This document shows positions 1 through 4,849 of a DNA stretch of 5,861 nt, piece after piece (position 1 is the first letter of the stretch; every line of letters starts with the position of its first letter). The notes beneath the pieces are model-generated. The model made no database searches, was not told the origin of the DNA, and saw nothing but the letters and a program-made list of their open reading frames with translations. A program made the position numbers and the translations under genes. The stretch comes from Actinomycetota bacterium (lineage in GTDB: Bacteria > Actinomycetota > Actinomycetes > S36-B12): assembly GCA_010029945.1 (NCBI GenBank), contig RGQW01000101.1:1-5861 (forward strand). The letters run 5' to 3'.

Positions 1-2
1 AG

Positions 3-239
3 CAGAATCCACCGGCCCTGACCACTTTCTCGCACGAGGAGAAAGAAGTCATCGCCCACGGTTACCGCGCCGAACACTCCACCCTCTCCGGGAAACCGAG
101 ACAACGCCGAGATCAACGAGTCCATCGAGACAGCCGACCTCGCCGGAATGCTGGATACCTGCCACAGGCCCTCTTCACGCCAGAAGACCACCGAGACATC
201 GATGTCGTCTGCCGTCACCGCCTGCGTGCCCATGGGTAG
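3..239 (+). pseudogene. Frameshifted 3' remnant of an unidentified protein gene
   Basis: No single reading frame is open with coding character here, but a path through two frames reads like real protein. The frame of position 3 gives a segment containing FSHEEKEVIAHGYRAEH up to about 95. The frame of position 100 gives EINESIETADLAGMLDTCH up to about 165. The first frame then resumes with LFTPEDHRDIDVVCRHRL and ends at the TAG at 237-239. In each segment the chosen frame has strongly G/C-biased third positions, as in the intact genes nearby. This suggests the last 75-80 residues of a gene that starts outside the window and carries two compensating frameshifts, near 95-100 and 165. I do not recognise the family. 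The first segment faintly recalls C-terminal stretches of patatin-like proteins, but that is only an impression. Sequencing error near a contig end would look the same. Confidence 0.35.
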
Positions 240-278
240 ATCGTGGCACGAGGCATACCGTCGCGTCTGCCGTACGAC

Positions 279-284
279 TACTCT
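279..284 (+). promoter_or_regulatory. Candidate -10 box for a leaderless upp transcript
   Basis: TACTCT fits the TANNNT pattern of actinobacterial -10 elements and lies exactly 7 nt before the upp ATG, so transcription would start at or next to the start codon. No Shine-Dalgarno-like purine run is present in the 20 nt before the ATG, which agrees with a leaderless mRNA. No good -35 match is seen at 17-18 bp spacing (TACCGT or ATACCG), so the call rests on spacing and the missing ribosome binding site. Confidence 0.35.
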
Positions 285-291
285 GCGTTCC

Positions 292-930
292 ATGCGAACA
301 CTGGTGATCGATCATCCACTCGTCGCCCACAAAATGAGCCGCCTGCGCCGAGAGGAGACGTCCTCGGCCACCTTCCGGCTCCTCGCTGAGGAACTCGTCA
401 CTTTGATCGCCTACGAAGCCACGCGATCATTGACCGTTCACCCGGAAACCATCACGACACCCGTGGCTCCCACCACCGGCTACGAACTCGGGGAACCCAA
501 GCCACTCGTTGTTCCGATTCTTCGCGCGGGCCTGGGGATGCTGAACGGCATGGTCAAGTTGATGCCCACCGCTGAGGTCGGATTCCTCGGCCTGGTGCGA
601 GACGAGGACACGCTCACCGCATCCATCTACGCGGACCGGCTGCCGCACGACATGCACAACCGCCAGGTGTTCGTGCTCGACCCGATGCTCGCCACCGGGG
701 GCACCCTGGTCGCGGCGATCGACATTCTTCTTGAGCGCGGCGCGAAGGACGTGACGGCGATCTGCCTCCTGGCGGCACCGGAGGGCTTGGCCCACATGGA
801 AGAGAACTACGGCAACCGGGACGTCGACGTCACGGTGGTCACCGCTGGGCTCGACGAGAAGCTCAACGAGAAGGGCTACATCGTTCCCGGACTCGGTGAC
901 GCAGGCGATCGCCTGTATGGCGTCGTCTGA
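292..930 (+). CDS. upp: Uracil phosphoribosyltransferase
   Basis: Cytoplasmic enzyme of pyrimidine salvage that joins uracil to PRPP to give UMP and pyrophosphate. The 212-residue product matches the usual 208-212 residues of the family. It shows the phosphoribosyltransferase fold: LRAGLGM near residues 78-83, the PRPP-binding loop VFVLDPMLATGGT at 126-138, AAPEG at 161-165, and the uracil-binding C-terminal segment YIVPGLGDAGDR at 196-207. The start is placed at ATG 292 because MRTLVIDHPL aligns with the N-terminus of known Upp proteins. The frame is open back to an ATG at 148, but those 48 extra residues are unlike the family and overlap the decayed gene upstream. No ribosome binding site precedes 292, while a TANNNT box sits 7 nt upstream, so the mRNA may be leaderless. 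The gene stands alone on this strand and converges on pntB, with stop codons 12 bp apart. Confidence 0.97.
   Translation: MRTLVIDHPLVAHKMSRLRREETSSATFRLLAEELVTLIAYEATRSLTVHPETITTPVAPTTGYELGEPKPLVVPILRAGLGMLNGMVKLMPTAEVGFLGLVRDEDTLTASIYADRLPHDMHNRQVFVLDPMLATGGTLVAAIDILLERGAKDVTAICLLAAPEGLAHMEENYGNRDVDVTVVTAGLDEKLNEKGYIVPGLGDAGDRLYGVV
902..915. repeat. Perfect 14-bp palindrome at the 3' end of upp
   Basis: CAGGCGATCGCCTG is identical to its reverse complement. It lies inside the last codons of upp, over the GDAGDR uracil-binding motif, 13 bp before the stop and just before the convergent pntB stop. As RNA it could form a 5-bp stem with a tetraloop on either strand. No T-run follows, so a terminator role is doubtful. 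The coding constraint on glycine, aspartate and arginine codons may be the whole explanation. Confidence 0.3.
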
Positions 931-942
931 CCGCGATCAGCG

Positions 943-2217
943 CTAGACGTTCTTCAGCGCCGCGACGACCTTCGTCAAGGAATCCTTCGCGTCACCGAAC
1001 AACAGCGTGGTCTTCGGATCGAACAGGATCTCGTTCTCGATTCCCGCAAAACCCGGACGCATAGACCGCTTCAGGAACACGATCTGCTGCGCGGCGTCGA
1101 CGTCGAGAATGGGCATGCCGTAGATCGGGGCCGTCTGGTCGGTGCGTGCCGCGGGGTTGACCACGTCGTTCGCTCCGACGACCAACACCACATCGGTCGC
1201 GGAGAACTCGGGGTTGATCTCGTCCATTTCCTTCAACTGCTCGTACGGCACATTCGCCTCGGCCAGCAGAACGTTCATGTGCCCCGGCATGCGACCTGCC
1301 ACCGGGTGAATGGCGTAGTCGACCTCGATGCCCTTTTCGGCGAGGAGGTCGGCAAGCTCACGCAGCGTGCTCTGCGCCTGCGCGACAGCGAGACCGTAAC
1401 CGGGCACCAGGATGACCTTGCCGGCGAAGCCCAACATGATGGCGACGTCGTTCGCCGAACCCGACCGCACCGGTCGGTCGGTCCCGCTGCCGGCGCCACC
1501 GGCGGTTGTTCCGGAGACCAGAACGTAACCGGAGGCCGCGACGGCCAAACCGGTCATGGCGTTCAACAGTGAGATCACGATCGGCACGTCCGCTCCGCCC
1601 ACCGGCAGCACGAACAGCACACCGAAGACAAGCGACAAGCCGAGAAGTGCCCACAGCAGCCACTCCTGCGGCTGGACGATCAACCACACGCCACCGACAA
1701 CGGTCGCGACCGCGACGAGGATGGTGATCCACTTGCCCAGCGGGATGACCACCGGTCGGGTCGTCATGAGCTCCTGCAACTTCAGGTACGTGACGATCGA
1801 ACCGGAGAAAGCAATCGACCCGACGATCACCGTGGCGACCGTGAAGATGAGGAAGAGCAAGTCGTCGGAGTCGACGACGAGGTATTCGACGACGGCGATC
1901 AGCGCCGCGGCGCCACCACCCACGCCGTTGAACAGCGCGACCAATTGCGGCATCGCCGTCATCTTCACTCGACGGGCGGCGACGAGTCCGAGCACCGAAC
2001 CAACGACGAGGAATCCGACGATCAAGGCGAGGTTGGCCAGTTTGATGCCGCTGAAGAACAGCACACCCGTCGCCAACGCTGCACCGATCGCACCGATCAA
2101 CACGCCCGTACGCGCCGTGCGGGGCGACGACATGGACTTCAAGGCGAGGATGAACAGGACGGCGGCTACGAGGTAGCTGACCTGCACCCACATGGGGTCA
2201 ACGTGCGTCTCGCTCAT
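943..2217 (-). CDS. pntB: NAD(P) transhydrogenase subunit beta, missing the last membrane helix
   Basis: Beta subunit of the proton-translocating transhydrogenase: membrane domain II followed by the NADP(H)-binding domain III. Hydrophobic helices fill residues about 11-234. Conserved features are MPQLVALFNGVGGGAA (89-104, with Asn97 where E. coli has His91) and GGADVPIVISLLN (207-219, matching E. coli Asp213 and Asn222). Domain III is intact: nucleotide fingerprint VPGYGLAVAQAQ (271-282), AIHPVAGRMPGHMNVLLAEA (302-321), VVGANDVVNPAA (346-357), KRSMRPGFAGIENE (383-396) and GDAK (408-411). Length is 424 residues against roughly 460-480 for the family. Compared with E. coli PntB as I remember it, the segment from about residue 239 to 275 is absent. 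This is the last helix with conserved Gly245, Gly249 and Gly252, plus the linker. The junction is near Ser235-Gly236 and in frame. The start overlaps the pntAB stop as ATGA. Identity is certain; function is doubtful unless the deletion is an artefact. Confidence 0.93.
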   Translation of the reverse strand: MSETHVDPMWVQVSYLVAAVLFILALKSMSSPRTARTGVLIGAIGAALATGVLFFSGIKLANLALIVGFLVVGSVLGLVAARRVKMTAMPQLVALFNGVGGGAAALIAVVEYLVVDSDDLLFLIFTVATVIVGSIAFSGSIVTYLKLQELMTTRPVVIPLGKWITILVAVATVVGGVWLIVQPQEWLLWALLGLSLVFGVLFVLPVGGADVPIVISLLNAMTGLAVAASGYVLVSGTTAGGAGSGTDRPVRSGSANDVAIMLGFAGKVILVPGYGLAVAQAQSTLRELADLLAEKGIEVDYAIHPVAGRMPGHMNVLLAEANVPYEQLKEMDEINPEFSATDVVLVVGANDVVNPAARTDQTAPIYGMPILDVDAAQQIVFLKRSMRPGFAGIENEILFDPKTTLLFGDAKDSLTKVVAALKNV

Positions 2218-2528
2218 GCCGCACCGCCTTCCTCAGCAGCGGCGGCAGGTTTCTTGGATTTGAACATCTCCAGCATGCGGTCGGTCACCACGAAACCACC
2301 GACCAGGTTGATCGCACCCAGAAGAACCGCCGCGAGAGAGATCCACAGCGCGAGCGAATTGGGTTCAGACTTGCCGGCGACAATGATCGCGCCCATGACG
2401 ACGACACCATGAATGGCGTTGGCGCCCGACATCAGCGGGGTGTGCAGAACGGTCGACACCTTCGAGACGACTTCGAATCCAACGAAGACGCTCAGAATAA
2501 AGATGGTCAGCAGTGCAATGCCGTCCAT
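2214..2528 (-). CDS. pntAB: NAD(P) transhydrogenase subunit alpha, membrane part (alpha-2)
   Basis: Small membrane subunit of the split-alpha transhydrogenase. It supplies the alpha-side helices of proton-conducting domain II and pairs with PntAA and PntB. The 104-residue product is of usual size (about 95-110) and shows three hydrophobic segments at about 3-20, 38-52 and 58-82. The family signature VLHTPLMSGANAIHG lies at 27-41, and there is a charged, Ala-rich cytosolic tail (KSKKPAAAAEE). The start is ATG 2528 because AAGGAGGT ends 8 nt before it. A GTG two codons upstream would sit too close to that site, and the open frame back to 2600 runs through pntAA. The gene begins 2 nt after the pntAA stop, and its TGA overlaps the pntB ATG (ATGA), so the three genes should be translated from one mRNA in fixed ratio. 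Confidence 0.94.
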   Translation of the reverse strand: MDGIALLTIFILSVFVGFEVVSKVSTVLHTPLMSGANAIHGVVVMGAIIVAGKSEPNSLALWISLAAVLLGAINLVGGFVVTDRMLEMFKSKKPAAAAEEGGAA

Positions 2529-2530
2529 GC

Positions 2531-3670
2531 TCACGCACCTCCTTGCAGTGCTTGCTGCGCTGCTTCGTTTCGGACTTCCCCGTCGTGCACCACGGCGCAC
2601 CCGTCGAGGACTTCATCCTCGAGATCGACGACGAACTCGCCTTCCTTCACCAGCAGTCCCGCGAGGGCCGCGATGTTCATGGCATACAACTGCGAGGCAT
2701 GCACGGGCATCTCGCTGGCAACATCCTTGGCGCCCCACACGGTGACCTGACCGACGAGGATCTCCTCACCGGAGACCGAACCTTCGACGTTGCCGCCCGT
2801 TTCACTGGCGAGGTCGACGACGACCGATCCGGGCTTCATCGTCTCGACCATGGCGCGCGTCACGAGGAGCGGCGCTTGGCGGCCGGGCACGGCAGCGGTG
2901 GTAATCACGACATCGGCGTCGGAGATGTAGGGGGTGAGTAGTTCGCGTTGGCGCTCCGCGCGATCCTCACTCATCTCTCGCGCATAGCCGCCGGAGCCTT
3001 CGAGGGCTTCGAGATCCAAGGTGATGAAGGTGGCGCCCATGGACTTGACCTCGTCGGCGCTCGCTGGCCGAACGTCGTACGCGGACACCTTCGCGCCGAT
3101 GCGCTTGGCTGTTGCGATCGCTTGCAACCCGGCGACCCCGGCGCCGAGTACTAACACCTTCGCCGGCTGGATGGTCCCCGCGGCGGTCATAAAGAGCGGG
3201 AAGAAGGACGGAAGGCGGTCGGCTCCGACCAAGGCCGCGCGGTACCCGGCGACCAGTGCTTGGGAGGTGAGGGCGTCCATGGACTGCGCGCGAGAAATTC
3301 GCGGCAGCAGGTCAAAGGACAGGCCGGTCGCACCGGCATCACGCAGAGCCTTAATTGTCTCGGTGTCCTGGGCGGGAGACAGGAACGAGATGCTCACTCC
3401 GCCGCGGCGAAGGCGCGAGGCGCGCCCGTAGTCGAGGGGTCGAACGCTGGCCACTACGTCAGCACCGGCGATCTGTTCGGTGAGTGCGGCCTCGTCGAAC
3501 ACCTGAGCTCCGGCCTCGGTGTAAGCGGCGTCATCAGCGAAAGCTTCTGCGCCCGCGCCAGACTGGACAGCCACATCGAAGCCGAGTTGAGTGAATTTGC
3601 GAACGACGCTCGGCATCATCGCGACGCGCTTCTCTCCCGCCCGCGTTTCAGCAGGAATAACGATCTTCAC
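2531..3670 (-). CDS. pntAA: NAD(P) transhydrogenase subunit alpha, NAD(H)-binding part (alpha-1)
   Basis: Peripheral cytosolic domain I, which binds NAD(H) and exchanges hydride with NADP(H) in PntB. The 379-residue product is full length. Residues 1 to about 135 form the alanine dehydrogenase/PNT N-terminal domain (IPAETRAGEKRVAMMP at 5-20). A Rossmann domain follows, with GAGVAG at 176-181 and Asp199 (AYDVR) at the end of the second strand, fitting NAD(H) rather than NADP(H). RISRAQSMDAL (124-134) contains the Arg-Gln-Asp set (R124, Q129, D132) known from Rhodospirillum rubrum domain I; the next catalytic-loop serine is Thr135 here, a mild change. TTAAVPGRQAP (257-267) and ASETGGNVEGS (288-298) are also typical. 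The start is GTG 3670, with GAGG 7 nt upstream and the family's MKIVIPAE-type N-terminus. It heads the pntAA-pntAB-pntB operon. No strong promoter was found in the intergenic region before it. Confidence 0.96.
   Translation of the reverse strand: MKIVIPAETRAGEKRVAMMPSVVRKFTQLGFDVAVQSGAGAEAFADDAAYTEAGAQVFDEAALTEQIAGADVVASVRPLDYGRASRLRRGGVSISFLSPAQDTETIKALRDAGATGLSFDLLPRISRAQSMDALTSQALVAGYRAALVGADRLPSFFPLFMTAAGTIQPAKVLVLGAGVAGLQAIATAKRIGAKVSAYDVRPASADEVKSMGATFITLDLEALEGSGGYAREMSEDRAERQRELLTPYISDADVVITTAAVPGRQAPLLVTRAMVETMKPGSVVVDLASETGGNVEGSVSGEEILVGQVTVWGAKDVASEMPVHASQLYAMNIAALAGLLVKEGEFVVDLEDEVLDGCAVVHDGEVRNEAAQQALQGGA
2537..2544 (-). promoter_or_regulatory. Strong ribosome binding site for pntAB inside the end of pntAA
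   Basis: AAGGAGGT is a perfect complement to the 16S anti-Shine-Dalgarno end and lies within the last pntAA codons. GGAGG is 9 nt from ATG 2528 but only 3 nt from an in-frame GTG at 2534, so it decides the start in favour of the ATG and couples the two cistrons. Confidence 0.75.
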
Positions 3671-3802
3671 GCACAGTCCTCGCTCTCGGATGGTGAGCGT
3701 GCACGGCGCGTTCTCGCAGCACCGAGCAGCGGAGAGAGCCTAGCGGGATCGGCTGAATTCGCTCCCCCAACGGCACGGGCTGGCGGCTAACGGCCGAAGG
3801 GC

Positions 3803-3813
3803 CTGATGATCAG
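3803..3813. repeat. 11-bp palindrome upstream of the pnt operon
   Basis: CTGATGATCAG has two perfect 5-bp arms around one central base. It is centred 36 bp from the 13-bp palindrome at 3838-3850 and about 138 bp upstream of the pntAA start. The arms are too close to form a hairpin, so if meaningful it would be a dimeric protein-binding site. Chance occurrence is quite possible. Confidence 0.25.
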
Positions 3814-3837
3814 ACCCGACCATCGGCCTGAGGGATC

Positions 3838-3850
3838 GACCGACTCGGTC
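3838..3850. repeat. 13-bp palindrome, possible operator
   Basis: GACCGACTCGGTC has two perfect 6-bp arms (GACCGA and TCGGTC) around one central base. With no loop it suits a homodimeric regulator better than a terminator. It lies 168 bp upstream of the pntAA GTG and 86 bp after the parA stop. No known regulator motif is recognised. Confidence 0.3.
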
Positions 3851-3864
3851 AGCAGGAGACGGAA

Positions 3865-3885
3865 GTCGCCCGCAGTCGGGGCGAC
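3865..3885 (-). terminator. Possible intrinsic terminator of parA
   Basis: In the parA direction GTCGCCC and GGGCGAC form a perfect 7-bp GC-rich stem around a 7-nt loop, 51 nt after the parA stop. It is followed by TTCCGTCT, which is only a weak T-tract, as is common in actinobacteria. The position between parA and the pnt operon fits transcript separation. Confidence 0.45.
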
Positions 3886-3935
3886 ACGCAGGAGGGGCGA
3901 GGCGCACCAGGGTCGGTCTGCGACGGAATCGCTGG

Positions 3936-4709
3936 CTAGCGGGCGGCCTTCAGCAACTTCGTCAAATAGGTCCCATAGATGTCGGCTACCTCGCGGCCAC
4001 CGGCGGTCTTCACCAACTGGACGGGTTGGCCGTAGCCCTCCGCCTGCTGCACGGCGATTCTTTCCGGCATCAGGGGCTTCATGACGGTGCTTCGGCCGTA
4101 GATCTCCACCAGTTCGTGCTCCCGATACTGGTGCTCTTCGGCAACAGACCGGACCCGGTTCACCACTATCCCCGCGAGCTGTAGGTCGCGGTTGTGGTTT
4201 TTTCGGACCTCATCGATCTCCGCCATCGCCCGCTCGACGCCCTGGGCCCCGAAGTACGACGGGGTGGTCACCACCAGGGCGAGATCCGAGGCGGCGAGCG
4301 CTTCGCGCGTCAAAGCGCCCAGGGACGGAGGGCAGTCGATGAGCACCAGGTCGTACCCGTCTAAGTGGCCAAGGGCCCGGGCCAGTTTGGGTCTCCAGGG
4401 TCCTCCGGTCCAGGCGTCGAAACGAATGGTGTTCGCATGACCGGGGAGAACATCGACCTCTCCCGGGGCGACTTCCCAGTCGCACGGGGTCAGGGCGCTT
4501 TCGACGGTTTCGCGGGTGGGGTGTCCCAGGACATCGGCCACGGTGGTTCGTGTCTTGTGGGACTTCAGCAGGGAGGTGGCGTTTCCCTGGGGGTCGAGGT
4601 CGACGACGAGTGTCGCCAACCCGCGAACGGTGGCGGCGCCGGCTAACCCGAGCACCACGGACGTCTTTCCGACGCCGCCCTTCAGACTCAACACGCTCAC
4701 CACAGCCAT
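3936..4709 (-). CDS. Orphan ParA/MinD-family ATPase
   Basis: Member of the ParA (CbiA/SIMIBI) ATPase family, whose ATP-driven dimers position DNA, protein clusters or division machinery. The 257-residue product shows the deviant Walker A motif KGGVGKT (10-16) with the signature lysine Lys10, Walker A' VVDLDPQGNAT (35-45), Walker B DLVLIDCPPS (120-129), and the later family segment VVNRVRS. It is compact and has no N-terminal helix-turn-helix, as in chromosomal or short ParA forms. The start is ATG 4709, giving MAVVSVLSLKGG as in relatives; the frame runs open upstream to 4847 but crosses the control-region repeats. No Shine-Dalgarno site precedes it, and a promoter placed 7 nt upstream suggests a leaderless mRNA. 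No ParB gene or centromere-like parS site is visible next to it. Its divergent neighbour is a secreted Septum_form-like protein, so a role in the envelope or division rather than chromosome segregation is possible, as inference. Confidence 0.92.
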   Translation of the reverse strand: MAVVSVLSLKGGVGKTSVVLGLAGAATVRGLATLVVDLDPQGNATSLLKSHKTRTTVADVLGHPTRETVESALTPCDWEVAPGEVDVLPGHANTIRFDAWTGGPWRPKLARALGHLDGYDLVLIDCPPSLGALTREALAASDLALVVTTPSYFGAQGVERAMAEIDEVRKNHNRDLQLAGIVVNRVRSVAEEHQYREHELVEIYGRSTVMKPLMPERIAVQQAEGYGQPVQLVKTAGGREVADIYGTYLTKLLKAAR

Positions 4710-4716
4710 AACCGTC

Positions 4717-4745
4717 AGTCTGTCGGGACCGGCGGTCGGGCACAA
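4717..4745 (-). promoter_or_regulatory. Candidate parA promoter, leaderless
   Basis: On the minus strand, TTGTGC (4745-4740) and CAGACT (4722-4717) are separated by 17 bp, and the second hexamer ends 7 nt before ATG 4709. Both hexamers are partial matches to TTGACA and TANNNT. The spacing is ideal, and the lack of any ribosome binding site before the ATG agrees with transcription starting at the start codon. Confidence 0.4.
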
Positions 4746-4768
4746 CCAGTTTCTTCTCCCGGACGGGA

Positions 4769-4801
4769 TTGGTCCGCGTTTGGTCCACGTTTGGTCCGTG
4801 C
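4769..4801. repeat. Three tandem 11-bp direct repeats in the divergent control region
   Basis: TTGGTCCGCGT (4769-4779), TTGGTCCACGT (4780-4790) and TTGGTCCGTGC (4791-4801) follow one another without spacers. The heptamer TTGGTCC is identical in all three, and the remaining four positions vary slightly. An 11-bp period puts each copy on nearly the same face of the helix, as in sites for OmpR/PhoP-type or SARP-type winged-helix regulators. The third copy overlaps the presumed -35 of the rightward gene, and the array ends 24 bp from the presumed parA -35. The regulator is unknown; iteron-like binding by another factor is also possible. Confidence 0.8.
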
Positions 4802-4820
4802 GCCGGAGCGAAGTTACAGT
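4791..4820 (+). promoter_or_regulatory. Candidate promoter of the secreted-protein gene
   Basis: TACAGT (4815-4820) fits TANNNT well. TTGGTC (4791-4796), the start of the third direct repeat, lies 18 bp upstream and keeps the TTG of a -35. Transcription would begin near 4827, leaving about 23 nt of leader with the AAGGAGG site. The overlap of -35 and repeat suggests that the repeat-binding factor controls this promoter. Confidence 0.45.
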
Positions 4821-4835
4821 GAATGCGACTCGATC

Positions 4836-4842
4836 AAGGAGG
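4836..4842 (+). promoter_or_regulatory. Ribosome binding site that fixes the GTG start at 4850
   Basis: AAGGAGG lies 7 nt before GTG 4850, the ideal spacing. An in-frame ATG at 4823 lies upstream of this site, has no ribosome binding site of its own, and sits at or before the predicted transcription start, so it is not the start. Confidence 0.8.
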
Positions 4843-4849
4843 ATCACGC

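Larger units (their letters stand above)
3671..3935. other. Intergenic region between parA and pntAA, presumed pnt control region
   Basis: These 265 bp separate two genes transcribed leftward, so they should hold the parA transcript end and the pnt promoter. Seen here are a 7-bp GC-rich hairpin (3865-3885), a 13-bp palindrome (3838-3850), an 11-bp palindrome CTGATGATCAG (3803-3813), and a ribosome binding site (GAGG) just before the pntAA GTG. The only TANNNT hexamer found on the minus strand in the proximal part is TAGGCT (3742-3737), which lacks a recognisable -35 at 17 bp, so the promoter is unresolved. No small gene is convincing in either strand. Confidence 0.6.

Noticed and set aside
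148..291. An N-terminal extension of Upp from ATG 148
   Set aside because: The 48 extra residues have no counterpart in the family and overlap the remnant of another gene.
906..913. GCGATCGC octamer resembling the HIP1 repeat of cyanobacteria
   Set aside because: It occurs once here, the gene content is actinobacterial, and the octamer is part of conserved Gly-Asp-Arg codons in upp.
904..1000. A toxin, defence or mobile system in the upp-pnt segment
   Set aside because: All space is filled by housekeeping genes with ordinary motifs, and no transposase, terminal repeats or target duplications are seen.
1358..2191. Long open frames overlapping pntB on both strands (for example 2191-1358 minus and 1556-2176 plus)
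   Set aside because: They lie in other frames of a well-identified gene, with Arg/Gly- or Thr/Ser-rich translations typical of high-GC shadow frames and no motifs or ribosome binding sites.
4823..4849. ATG 4823 as start of the secreted protein
   Set aside because: It has no upstream ribosome binding site and would place the perfect AAGGAGG inside the coding region, and it would add charged residues before the signal peptide. GTG 4850 is better.
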